DNA of 64,000 nucleotides, taken from the NCBI RefSeq assembly GCF_020424085.1, contig NZ_CP080203.1, positions 1,426,001 to 1,490,000 of the forward strand. Direction: 5' to 3'. Under the pieces are notes generated by a model. That model made no database searches. It was not told the origin of the DNA and saw only the letters and a program-made list of their open reading frames with translations. A program made the translations under genes and the position numbers. Below, one piece after another: positions 1-7,530 of this stretch. Source of the stretch: Mycetocola spongiae (GTDB taxonomy: Bacteria > Actinomycetota > Actinomycetes > Actinomycetales > Microbacteriaceae). Every line of letters starts with the position of its first letter. The stretch's first letter is position 1.

Positions 1-1
1 A

Positions 2-757
2 TGCGCCCCGGATACCGTGCTGGGTACCGGTGTGCAGACCGCCCGCCGGGCGGTGGATGACGGCCTGATCGGTCGCCCGATCTCCGCCTCGGCCACGATG
101 GTCACCCCCGGCCACGAACGCTGGCACCCCAACCCGGACTTTTATTATGTGCCCGGCGGCGGCCCGCTGCTGGACATGGGCCCGTATTATGTCACCGCCC
201 TGGTGACCCTGCTGGGTCCCGTGGTCTCGGTGATCGGCGCGGCCAGCCATACCCGCAGCGAGCGCGAGATCAAAACCGGTCCGCGCGCGGGCGAGAAGAT
301 TCCGGTGACCACAGATTCCCATGTCACGGGCATCCTCACCCACGCCTCGGGTGCGCTCTCGACGCTGTTTATGAGCTTCGATGCGGCCGCGACCCGCTCC
401 TCAAATATCGAGGTGCACGGGGAAAATGCCTCGCTCATCGTGCCCGATCCCAACCATTTTGCGGGGGATGTCTCGATCCGCGAGATCGGTGCCGAGGACT
501 GGAGTGTGCTGCCGGTCTCGGCCGGTTATGTGGACGCCTCGCGCGGGGTGGGCCTCGAGGATCTCGCGGTGGCCGCGGCCGAGAACCGCCCGCACCGGGC
601 CGGTGCCGAGCTGGCCCTACACGCCCTGGAAATCATGGAATCGGTGCTTCTCTCGGCCCAGTCAGGTACGGGCGTGAGCATCGCCTCCACGGTCGAGCGC
701 CCGGAGGCCGTGGACCTGAATACCTCGGTATCCCCGGCCCCGGTGGCCTCCGCCTAG
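2..757 (+). CDS. Gfo/Idh/MocA family oxidoreductase, C-terminal part (5' end outside window)
   Basis: The reading frame is open from base 2 and ends with TAG at 755-757, so the N-terminal NAD(P)-binding Rossmann half lies outside the window. What remains (about 251 residues) is the C-terminal substrate-binding alpha/beta domain of the Gfo/Idh/MocA family. It begins just after the Rossmann fold and carries a PGGGPLLDMGPYYVT stretch typical of that domain, where a conserved Asp and aromatic residues line the substrate pocket. Family members are NAD(P)-dependent sugar, inositol or sugar-acid dehydrogenases in the cytosol. A strong terminator follows at once. The gene is on the same strand as the transporter/kinase island after it, so it may belong to the same catabolic function, but the terminator separates the transcripts. 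The GTG at 17 is internal, not a start. Substrate unknown. Confidence 0.85.
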   Translation, partial: CAPDTVLGTGVQTARRAVDDGLIGRPISASATMVTPGHERWHPNPDFYYVPGGGPLLDMGPYYVTALVTLLGPVVSVIGAASHTRSEREIKTGPRAGEKIPVTTDSHVTGILTHASGALSTLFMSFDAAATRSSNIEVHGENASLIVPDPNHFAGDVSIREIGAEDWSVLPVSAGYVDASRGVGLEDLAVAAAENRPHRAGAELALHALEIMESVLLSAQSGTGVSIASTVERPEAVDLNTSVSPAPVASA

Positions 758-771
758 CATCACCTCCCCCG

Positions 772-825
772 CCGCCCCGGCGGGCCCGGCCGCTCCTTCG
801 GCCGGGCCCACCGGGGCGGTTTTTT
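772..825 (+). terminator. Rho-independent terminator after the Gfo/Idh/MocA gene
   Basis: CCGCCCCGG (772-780) pairs with CCGGGGCGG (811-819) and an inner stem GGGCCCGGC (782-790) pairs with GCCGGGCCC (801-809). The loop is 10 nt and a run of six or more T follows (820-825). It is 15 nt past the stop codon. Confidence 0.9.
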
Positions 826-1086
826 GGATTTTCCCTCCCGCCTGCCCGCGGATTGACCCCCGCGCGGGCCCCAATTTTGCCCCCTCTGCGGGGGCCAACT
901 CGCGCGCGGACCGCCATCGGATTCGCCCCGGATACGCGGCGATTCATCCCAATCTGCGCCATCAAAATATCCACCAAAATTACGCGCTCATCTGGCCCTT
1001 CCCCCCACCCCCGCGCCGCGCACAACCGGCCACCCGGGCGCCGTTGCGACATACGCAACGGGCCATCCGCGGGGTGCCATCCGTGG
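826..1086. other. Intergenic stretch without a recognisable gene
   Basis: About 260 bases between the terminator and the GntR promoter. It is GC-rich with runs of C and G. Short open frames exist on both strands but none has a ribosome binding site or resembles a known protein. Confidence 0.5.
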
Positions 1087-1116
1087 TTGACACGGGGAAC
1101 CCGCGTGGGTTAGATT
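1087..1116 (+). promoter_or_regulatory. Sigma70-type promoter for the GntR gene
   Basis: A perfect -35 box TTGACA (1087-1092) is followed after 18 nt by TAGATT (1111-1116), a 4/6 match to the -10 consensus. Transcription would start near 1123, just before the operator palindrome. Confidence 0.6.
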
Positions 1117-1124
1117 CACCTCAC

Positions 1125-1146
1125 TGTTTACTGTTTACCGTAAACA
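1125..1146 (+). promoter_or_regulatory. Probable GntR/FCD operator (autoregulatory)
   Basis: TGTTTACCGTAAACA (1132-1146) is a perfect 7-1-7 palindrome, and a third half-site TGTTTAC lies directly upstream (1125-1131). It sits between the predicted transcription start and the ribosome binding site, where a bound repressor would block transcription. FCD-type GntR regulators usually bind short palindromes of this size and repress their own operons. That the neighbouring regulator binds here is inference. Confidence 0.6.
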
Positions 1147-1158
1147 CGAGAGGAATCA

Positions 1159-1818
1159 ATGATGCAACCTCTGCTCCCGCAGCGGCCCGTAGGACTCGGC
1201 AACCAGATCGCCGATGTGCTCCGCCGACAGATCGTCACCCAGGAACGCGCCGCCGGCTCGCTGCTGGTTGAGGAAAAACTCGCGGCCGATTTTTCGGTCA
1301 GCCGCGGCCCCATCCGCGATGCCATCCGCATCCTCACCCAGGAGGGCCTCGTGACCACCGCCGGGCGCAGCGCCAGCGTCGTGGGCCTGCACGCCGGGGA
1401 TATCGACGAGCTATTCACGCTGCGCACCTCGCTGGAGCAGCTGGCCATGAAAACCGCGCTGCGCGATAACGCGGCCGGGCTCGCCGCGGCCCTCGAACAG
1501 GCCCTCGCCGCGATGACCGCCGCGGTGACCGCCGGGGACCCCGACGCGTTCACCCGCGCCGACCTCCAGTTCCACAGCGCCTCCTTCGCCGCGAGTGGCC
1601 ACCGCCGCCTCGGCGATGTCTGGTCGCAATATCAGCCCACGATCGAAAACCTCCTGCTGGTGGCCAACCTCGACCACGTGGACCTGGCCCCCTCCCTGCA
1701 GAGCCACCTCGAGCTGCGCGACCTGATCGCCGCGGGCTCCCCCGACCTGGTGTGTTCCGAGATCGAGACCCACCTCAATAACTCTCGCGTGCGCGTGCGC
1801 CGCGAGTACGCCGACTAA
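1159..1818 (+). CDS. GntR family transcriptional regulator, FCD (FadR) subfamily
   Basis: 219 aa. Residues about 10-75 form the winged helix-turn-helix (QIADVLRRQIVTQERAAGSLLVEEKLAADFSVSRGPIRDAIRILTQEGL contains the classic SRGPIRDA recognition helix). Residues about 85-210 match the all-helical FCD ligand domain, with metal-ligand candidates in DLQFHSA and the late ETH. FCD regulators sense carboxylates or sugar acids and usually repress. GAGAGGA (about 1147-1153) precedes two adjacent ATGs (1159, 1162). The gene leads the tctCBA-dapA-dhaKL genes, so it most likely controls them. A promoter and a palindromic operator lie just upstream. Ligand unknown. Confidence 0.9.
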   Translation: MMQPLLPQRPVGLGNQIADVLRRQIVTQERAAGSLLVEEKLAADFSVSRGPIRDAIRILTQEGLVTTAGRSASVVGLHAGDIDELFTLRTSLEQLAMKTALRDNAAGLAAALEQALAAMTAAVTAGDPDAFTRADLQFHSASFAASGHRRLGDVWSQYQPTIENLLLVANLDHVDLAPSLQSHLELRDLIAAGSPDLVCSEIETHLNNSRVRVRREYAD

Positions 1819-1893
1819 CCGGCACGCTTTTCCCCCACGGGCACCGTCCCACAGCACCACCCCTAGCACACCGACGTGAAAGGTATTTCCCTC

Positions 1894-2862
1894 ATGAAGA
1901 TCATGAAGCCCCTGTCCCTCGTGGCCATCGCCGCGCTCGCCCTGACCGCAAGCGGCTGCGCCAACCGCGGCGGCGAGACCACCTCCTCCGAGGACTTCCC
2001 CGCCAAAACCATCACGATGATCGTTCCCTATCAGGCCGGAGGCGCCTCCGATCTCTCGGCCCGCACCCTGGCCAAGGAGATGGAGGAAACCCTCGGTCAG
2101 TCCATCGTGGTCGAGAACCGCACCGGCGGCGCCGGCTCGGTGGGCCTCACCTATCTCTCGGCACGCCCCGCCGACGGATATACCATCGGCTATCTGCCGG
2201 TGGAGACCGTGATGCTCGGCCACCAGGGTTATGACCTGGACCCCGCCGCATTTGATGTGCTGGGCCAGATTGTGTCGGTCCCGGCCACGATCGCCGTGCG
2301 CGCCGATAGCCCGTATCAGTCCCTGCAGGACCTGCTGGACGCGGCCAAGGCAAACCCGGGCGGCGTGACCGTATCCAACTCCGGCGCCGGATCGATCTGG
2401 CAGGCAGCCACCACCGCCCTGAACGAGGCCGCGGGTGTGGAACTTAAGCCCGTTCCCTTCGACGGTGGAGCCCCCGCCGTGACCGCCGCCGTGGGTGGAC
2501 AGGTGGATGCCGTGGCCGCCGGAATCTCCGAGACCAGCGTGGCCGCAGCCGATGGCCGCCTGCGCGTACTTGCGATCCTTGATGCCAGCACCAGCGAGGC
2601 CCTGCCCGGCGTGAAGACCGCCCAGGACCTCGGCACCGACGTGGTCATCGGCGGCTGGGGAGCCATCGGCGCCCCCGCCGGACTGCCCGAGGACGTCAAG
2701 AAGAAGCTCGTGGAGGCGGTTAAGAGCGCGGCCCAGTCCGAGGCCTTCACCGCCGTGATCGATAAGTCCGGAAACCTCCCGGTATATACCGCTCCCGCCG
2801 AGTTCCTGACCTTCTACAACGCCGAGGCCTCGCGCTTCGCTACCCTCTTCGCCGAGAAGTAG
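1894..2862 (+). CDS. tctC: Tripartite tricarboxylate transporter substrate-binding lipoprotein (TctC/Bug family)
   Basis: 322 aa from ATG 1894, chosen because AAAGG (about 1880-1884) lies 9-10 nt upstream. The in-frame GTG at 1876 would overlap that site. The first about 20 residues are a lipoprotein signal ending in a TASGC lipobox, so the protein should be anchored outside the membrane. The mature part has the Bug-family fold: the FPAKTITMIVPYQAGGASD start and the GGAGSVG loop that binds the carboxylate of the ligand are present. It delivers a carboxylic acid to the TctA/TctB membrane pair encoded directly downstream (16-nt gap to tctB). Bug proteins bind varied di- and tricarboxylates and aromatic or sugar acids, so the ligand cannot be named. 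Confidence 0.92.
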   Translation: MKIMKPLSLVAIAALALTASGCANRGGETTSSEDFPAKTITMIVPYQAGGASDLSARTLAKEMEETLGQSIVVENRTGGAGSVGLTYLSARPADGYTIGYLPVETVMLGHQGYDLDPAAFDVLGQIVSVPATIAVRADSPYQSLQDLLDAAKANPGGVTVSNSGAGSIWQAATTALNEAAGVELKPVPFDGGAPAVTAAVGGQVDAVAAGISETSVAAADGRLRVLAILDASTSEALPGVKTAQDLGTDVVIGGWGAIGAPAGLPEDVKKKLVEAVKSAAQSEAFTAVIDKSGNLPVYTAPAEFLTFYNAEASRFATLFAEK

Positions 2863-2877
2863 AAATAACCCCCGTTC

Positions 2878-3369
2878 ATGACCTCCCCCATTGTCACCGA
2901 ACGGGCCCCCGAGGCCGGCGCACAGGAATCCCTGCTGCGCCGGCTCATCGGTCCCGTGGCCGGCATCCTCGCCGGTCTTGCCCTCCTCGCGCTGACCCTC
3001 ACGGTGGCCGAGCCGAAGATCCCCACCGGGCTCAGCCCGCGCTGGTGGCCCCAGATGCTGGGCATCCTGCTCACGCTGCTGAGCATCGGGGTGACCATTA
3101 AAGAAGTGGTGGCCCCCGGTGCCCCCGATTCCGATATCGAGGAGCCCACCCGCCTCGGAGTGATCCGGGTTATCTCCTTCCTCGCCACCATCGCCGTCTA
3201 CGGCGTGCTGTGGTACTTCATCGCCTTCCCCATCGCCACGTTTATTCTCTTCGCCGCGATGGTCTGGGTCCTCGGCGAGCGCGGCTGGAAGGCCCTGCTG
3301 CTCTTCCCCGCCGTGGCCACGGGCGTACTCTATGTCCTGTTTGGTCTTCTCCTGAAGGTGCCACTATGA
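2878..3369 (+). CDS. tctB: Tripartite tricarboxylate transporter small membrane subunit TctB
   Basis: 163 aa with four predicted membrane helices (roughly residues 25-45, 55-75, 95-120 and 125-160) and an acidic soluble loop in the middle. Size and topology fit the DctQ-like TctB subunit, which is required with TctA for sodium- or proton-driven uptake. It lies between tctC and tctA. The stop TGA overlaps the tctA start (ATGA, 3366-3369), which indicates translational coupling. Confidence 0.88.
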   Translation: MTSPIVTERAPEAGAQESLLRRLIGPVAGILAGLALLALTLTVAEPKIPTGLSPRWWPQMLGILLTLLSIGVTIKEVVAPGAPDSDIEEPTRLGVIRVISFLATIAVYGVLWYFIAFPIATFILFAAMVWVLGERGWKALLLFPAVATGVLYVLFGLLLKVPL

Positions 3370-4862
3370 ATGCCGTTGCCGAGGGTCTGGGCCAGATCGC
3401 CGACCCCTTTGTTCTGCTCTGTATCCTGATCGGCTCTCTCGTGGGAATGCTCGTGGGAGCCTTCCCCGGGATCACCGCCACGATGTCGGTGGCGCTGGCC
3501 TCCAGCTTCACCCTTACGATGGATCCGATCCCCGGCATCGCCGTGCTGCTGACCATCTATGTTGCGGCGAATTTTGGCGATCGCATCCCCGCGATCCTCG
3601 TTAATACCCCCGGTACCCCCGCCTCGATTGCCACCACATTTGATGGTTACCCGATGGCAAAGAAGGGCCTCGCCGGGGTGGCCCTGACCACCAGTGCGTT
3701 TGCCTCGGCCATCGGCACCCTGTGCGGCCTGATCCTGCTGGTATTTGCCGCCGTCCCCCTCGCCAAGGTGGCCCTGAAATTTGGGCCCGCCGAGATGTTT
3801 GCGCTGGTGGTCTTTGGACTCACCATGATGGTGGGTGTCTCGGGTGGCAAGATCGGCAAGGGCCTGATCGCCGGAGCCCTCGGCCTGGCCCTGGCCAGCG
3901 TGGGCCGGGATCCGATCACCGGAACCGACCGTTTCACATTTGGCCAGGTGGAGCTGAGCGATGGTATCCCCTTCATCGCCGCGATCATCGGCCTCTTTGG
4001 CATCGCCGATGTTTTTGATCAGATGCTCACCCATCGCCCCGAGACCTTCACCGCGATTAAGAACTTCGGCCGCTGGTGGCCCAACCGGGCCGAGGTAAAG
4101 CAGATGGTCAAGCCCACCGCCGTGGGTGTGGGCGTGGGCAGCGTGGTGGGTATTGTGCCCGCCGCCGGCGGAGACATCGCCGGAATCATGTCCTGGGCCG
4201 CCGCCAAAAAGGCCTCCAAGACCCCGGAGGAATTTGGCAAGGGCTCGCTCGAGGGCCTCACCGCCTCCGATACCGCCTCCAATGCCACGCTGGGCCCCTC
4301 GGTCACCACCACGCTGGCGCTGGGCATCCCCGGCGATTCGGTCATGGCCGTGCTGATCGGCTCGCTGATCGTCTGGGGCATCCAGCCCGGCCCGGCGCTC
4401 TTCACCACCAGGCCCGATATGGTTTATACGATCGCGGGCATCATGGCCATCGCCACGGTCCTCACGCTCGCCCTGAGCCTGCTGCGCCTGCGCGGCGTCA
4501 CCAAGCTCCTCGAGCTCAAGCCCGCGTTCCTCTGGACCGTCATCATCGTATTCTGCATGGTCGGCACCTTCGCCGTGAATAACAGCGTCTTTGATGTTGG
4601 CATCATGCTGGTCTTTGGCCTCGTGGGGCTGTTCCTGCGCCGCAATGGCTTCCCCGCCGGGCCCGTGGTCCTGGGCCTGATCCTGGGCAAGCTCGCCGAG
4701 GGAAACCTGCGCCGCTCGCTGGAAATCGGCGGCATCGAAAATATCCTCACCAGCCCCATCGCAATGAGCATCCTCATCTTCAGCGTGCTCGCCATCACCG
4801 TTCCGCCGCTCCTGGCCCGCCGCAAGGCCCGCCGACTCGCGCGCACCACCGTCTCCGTTTAA
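3366..4862 (+). CDS. tctA: Tripartite tricarboxylate transporter large permease TctA
   Basis: 498 aa from the ATG at 3366 that overlaps the tctB stop. An open frame extends further upstream but lies inside tctB. The protein is very hydrophobic, with about 12 membrane segments, and has TctA signatures: LVGMLVGAFPGITATM near residue 30, RIPAILVNTPGTPASIATTFDGYP near residue 80, and TASDTASNATLGPSVTTT near residue 310. These duplicated loops form the substrate path in the family. TctA is the transport channel and works with TctB and the TctC lipoprotein. Gene order tctC-tctB-tctA is the standard one. Confidence 0.94.
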   Translation: MNAVAEGLGQIADPFVLLCILIGSLVGMLVGAFPGITATMSVALASSFTLTMDPIPGIAVLLTIYVAANFGDRIPAILVNTPGTPASIATTFDGYPMAKKGLAGVALTTSAFASAIGTLCGLILLVFAAVPLAKVALKFGPAEMFALVVFGLTMMVGVSGGKIGKGLIAGALGLALASVGRDPITGTDRFTFGQVELSDGIPFIAAIIGLFGIADVFDQMLTHRPETFTAIKNFGRWWPNRAEVKQMVKPTAVGVGVGSVVGIVPAAGGDIAGIMSWAAAKKASKTPEEFGKGSLEGLTASDTASNATLGPSVTTTLALGIPGDSVMAVLIGSLIVWGIQPGPALFTTRPDMVYTIAGIMAIATVLTLALSLLRLRGVTKLLELKPAFLWTVIIVFCMVGTFAVNNSVFDVGIMLVFGLVGLFLRRNGFPAGPVVLGLILGKLAEGNLRRSLEIGGIENILTSPIAMSILIFSVLAITVPPLLARRKARRLARTTVSV

Positions 4863-4881
4863 CCCCGTAGAAAGAACCCTC

Positions 4882-5766
4882 ATGATTGCCATTCCCGCAA
4901 CCCCCCTCGTGATCACCGCCACCCCGTCGCTCTTCGGGGCCGATGAATCCCTGAACCTCGACCAGACCCGTGCCCACCTCACCTGGCTGCGCGAGTCCGG
5001 CGTGGACGCGCTCTTTCCCGCCGGCACCTCCGGGGAGTTCCCGAGCCTGACCGATGACGAGCGGCTGCAGATCCTGGATATCGCGCTGGAGATCTTCCCC
5101 GCCGATTCCGTATATATCCACGTGGGTGCCGCGACCGCCCGCCAGGCCGAAAACCTCGTGCGCTCCAGCGTGGCCCGCGGCGCCACCCGGATGGCCGCGA
5201 TCACGCCGTTCTTCCAGCCCGCACCCGCGGATCAGGTGGTGGAATATTATGACCGCCTGGTGCGGGCCGCCGAGGGCAAGGCCCTGATCTTCGCCTATCT
5301 CTTTGAGGCACGCACAAGCACGGTATCCGATCCGAGCATCCTGGAGCGCCTCGCGGCCGTGGGCGTGGCCGGGGTGAAGCTCAGCGGGGAATCCGATGAG
5401 TCGGTGCAGCGCTATCTTGACGCCGCCCCCGAGGGCTTTGCCGTGTTCTCCGGAAACGATATCTCCTTCCGCTGGCTGATCCAGGCCGGCGGCCACGGCA
5501 TCGTCTCGGGCGTCTCCTCCGCCTATCCCGAGGCATTCCGCGATCTGCGCGATGCCCTCATCGCGGGCGAGGAGGAGGCCATCGCACACCACCAGGAGCG
5601 CGTGGTCGAGGCCGTGCGCGCCGTGCGCGCGGGCAGCCTCACCCACCTCAAGGCCGGAATCGAGGCGCGCGGATTCCAGCGCAGCCCCGTGCGCTCGGCC
5701 GTGGCCCCCACCGACGATGCCGACCGCGCCGCGATCATCGCGCTTGCGCAGCGCCAGGCCGGATAG
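4882..5766 (+). CDS. DapA-family (class I, Schiff-base) lyase or dehydratase
   Basis: 294 aa, normal length for the dihydrodipicolinate synthase / N-acetylneuraminate lyase superfamily (TIM barrel). Lys166 in VAGVKLSG is the Schiff-base lysine. Tyr139 in IFAYLFEA sits where the catalytic Tyr lies, and AGTSGEFPSL (residues 47-56) is the substrate-carboxylate loop. The canonical DapA loop is TTGE and the usual YN(I/V)P around Tyr is replaced by YLFEARTS, so this is probably not the lysine-pathway enzyme. The context of a carboxylate transporter and a ketose kinase points to cleavage or dehydration of a 2-keto-3-deoxy sugar acid (inference). It lies 19 nt after tctA, probably in one operon. Starts at ATG 4882. 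Confidence 0.85.
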   Translation: MIAIPATPLVITATPSLFGADESLNLDQTRAHLTWLRESGVDALFPAGTSGEFPSLTDDERLQILDIALEIFPADSVYIHVGAATARQAENLVRSSVARGATRMAAITPFFQPAPADQVVEYYDRLVRAAEGKALIFAYLFEARTSTVSDPSILERLAAVGVAGVKLSGESDESVQRYLDAAPEGFAVFSGNDISFRWLIQAGGHGIVSGVSSAYPEAFRDLRDALIAGEEEAIAHHQERVVEAVRAVRAGSLTHLKAGIEARGFQRSPVRSAVAPTDDADRAAIIALAQRQAG

Positions 5767-5773
5767 CCCCGTC

Positions 5774-7468
5774 ATGACCATGCGCAAGATCATTAACGAC
5801 CCGCAGGTTTTTGTGGACGAGGTCATGGAGGGCATCTTCCTCGCCTATCCCGATCAGGTGCGGCCCGCCACCGCGGATCGGCGCACGCTGATCCGCGCGG
5901 ATGCACCCGCGGCCGGCCGCGTGGGCATCGTGACCGGCGGCGGCTCCGGACACCTGCCGTTTTTCCTCGGCTATGTGGGCCGCGGCCTATGCTCGGCCGT
6001 GGCGATCGGAAACGTATTCTCCTCCCCCTCCTCCGCGCAGGTCTATGCGGCCTCGCGCGCGGTATCCGGGGACGCCGGGCTGCTCTACCTATATGGCAAT
6101 TACGGCGGAGACGTATATAACTTCGACCTCGCCGCGGACCTGTGCCGGGCCGAGGGCATCGAGGTGGCCACGGTGCTGGGCACCGACGATATCCTCTCCG
6201 CCCCGCCCGAGAGGGCGGCCTCGCGCCGCGGCGTGGCCGGGCTGGTCCTGGTGTATAAGGTGGCCGGGGCCGCCGCGGATCGCCTCTGGCCGCTGGCCGA
6301 GGTGACCCGCGTGACCCAGAAGGCCTCGGATGCCACCCGCACCATGGGCGTGGGGCTCTCCCCCACGATCCTCCCAGCCGCGGGCGAGGCCACGTTCACG
6401 CTGGAACCCGGCGAGATGGAGATCGGGATCGGCATCCACGGCGAGCAGGGCACGCATCGCGGGCCGCTGGAAACCGCGGATCAGATCACCGACCGCTTCC
6501 TCGCCGAGATTTCCCGCGAGCTGGACCTGGTGGCCGGGGCCCGCGTCGCGGTGCTCCTCAACGGGCTGGGATCCACCCCGCTCGAGGAGCTCTATGTGAT
6601 GTATCGCCGGGTGCATCGCGAACTTGAGGCGCGCGGGGTGAGCATCGTGCGCCGCTATGTGGGCGAATACGTGACCAGCCTGGAAATGGCGGGGGCCTCG
6701 CTCTCGATCATGCTGCTGGATGAGGAGCTGGAGGAGCTGATCGAGGATCCCGCCTCCTCCCCGTTCTTCCGGCAGGGCAGCGTGGATGAGTCCACGACCG
6801 CACCCGCCCCCGCGGAGGTGCCCGAGCTGGCACCGCTAGCCCCCGCCGTGCGCGGCACCGGCGTGCCCAGCGTCGCGCGGGCCCTACTGCTCGCGACGCT
6901 GCCGGGCATGGCCGCGCATACCGAGGAACTGCGCGAGCTGGACGCAGCCCTGGGCGATGGCGACCTGGGGATCACCGTGGGTTCCGGCAGCGCCGCGATC
7001 CTCGCCGCGCTTGAGGCGCTACCCGAGGATGCCGATGAGGCCGGGGTCATTCGCACCGCCGCGGTGGCCTTTGCCACCGCAAACCCGTCCACCTTTGCCG
7101 CCCTCGTGGGTGGCGGGCTGATGGGTGGCGCCGATGTGCTCGAGCCCGGGACCCCGCTGGATGCATCCGCCGCCGCGCGCTTCCTCAATGCGGTCTTTAA
7201 CCGCATCTCGGAGCGTGGTGGGGCCGTGCTCGGGGATAAAACATTCCTGGACGTGCTGCATCCGCTGATCGCGGTGCTCGCCGGGGCCACCCCCGAAACC
7301 GATCTACCCGGCGCGCTGCGCTCGGCCGCGGCCGAGGCGGTCACCCGTACCACGGCGCTGCAATCGGCGCGCGGCCGGGCGGCCTGGCAGGGCGAGCGCA
7401 CCGTGGGTCGGCGCGATCCCGGCGGGGTCGCCGTGCAGCGCTTCGTGGAGGAGCTGCGCCTGGGCTAG
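5774..7468 (+). CDS. Fused DhaK-DhaL ATP-dependent dihydroxyacetone/ketose kinase
   Basis: 564 aa from ATG 5774, 7 nt after the lyase stop. Residues about 1-330 are DhaK: GGGSGH at 55-60, GNYGGD with Asp113, and IHGEQG with His222, which forms the hemiaminal with the substrate carbonyl. Residues about 363-564 are DhaL, the ATP-binding domain, with GDGDLG (394-399) as Mg-ADP ligands and the GGGLMGG phosphate loop. A Pro/Ala-rich linker (about 335-360) joins them. The fusion uses ATP rather than PTS phosphate. Family members phosphorylate dihydroxyacetone, or C4 ketoses such as erythrulose. It is the last gene of the tct island and is followed by a perfect bidirectional terminator. Confidence 0.9.
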   Translation: MTMRKIINDPQVFVDEVMEGIFLAYPDQVRPATADRRTLIRADAPAAGRVGIVTGGGSGHLPFFLGYVGRGLCSAVAIGNVFSSPSSAQVYAASRAVSGDAGLLYLYGNYGGDVYNFDLAADLCRAEGIEVATVLGTDDILSAPPERAASRRGVAGLVLVYKVAGAAADRLWPLAEVTRVTQKASDATRTMGVGLSPTILPAAGEATFTLEPGEMEIGIGIHGEQGTHRGPLETADQITDRFLAEISRELDLVAGARVAVLLNGLGSTPLEELYVMYRRVHRELEARGVSIVRRYVGEYVTSLEMAGASLSIMLLDEELEELIEDPASSPFFRQGSVDESTTAPAPAEVPELAPLAPAVRGTGVPSVARALLLATLPGMAAHTEELRELDAALGDGDLGITVGSGSAAILAALEALPEDADEAGVIRTAAVAFATANPSTFAALVGGGLMGGADVLEPGTPLDASAAARFLNAVFNRISERGGAVLGDKTFLDVLHPLIAVLAGATPETDLPGALRSAAAEAVTRTTALQSARGRAAWQGERTVGRRDPGGVAVQRFVEELRLG

Positions 7469-7481
7469 GCGCCCCCTCACC

Positions 7482-7521
7482 AATACTGCCGGGCCTCCCC
7501 ATGGGGAGGCCCGGCAGTATT
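7482..7521. terminator. Bidirectional terminator between the kinase and pdtaS genes
   Basis: A perfect palindrome with two 19-nt arms and an AT centre. AATA at one end and TATT at the other give short U-tracts in both directions. It serves the convergent + strand kinase operon and the - strand kinase gene. Confidence 0.9.
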
Positions 7522-7530
7522 TTGCGCGGG

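Noticed and set aside
3330-5204. 624-codon open frame on the - strand opposite tctA/dapA
   Set aside because: Shadow of well-supported + strand genes; composition is Gly/Asp/His-rich as expected for antisense frames.
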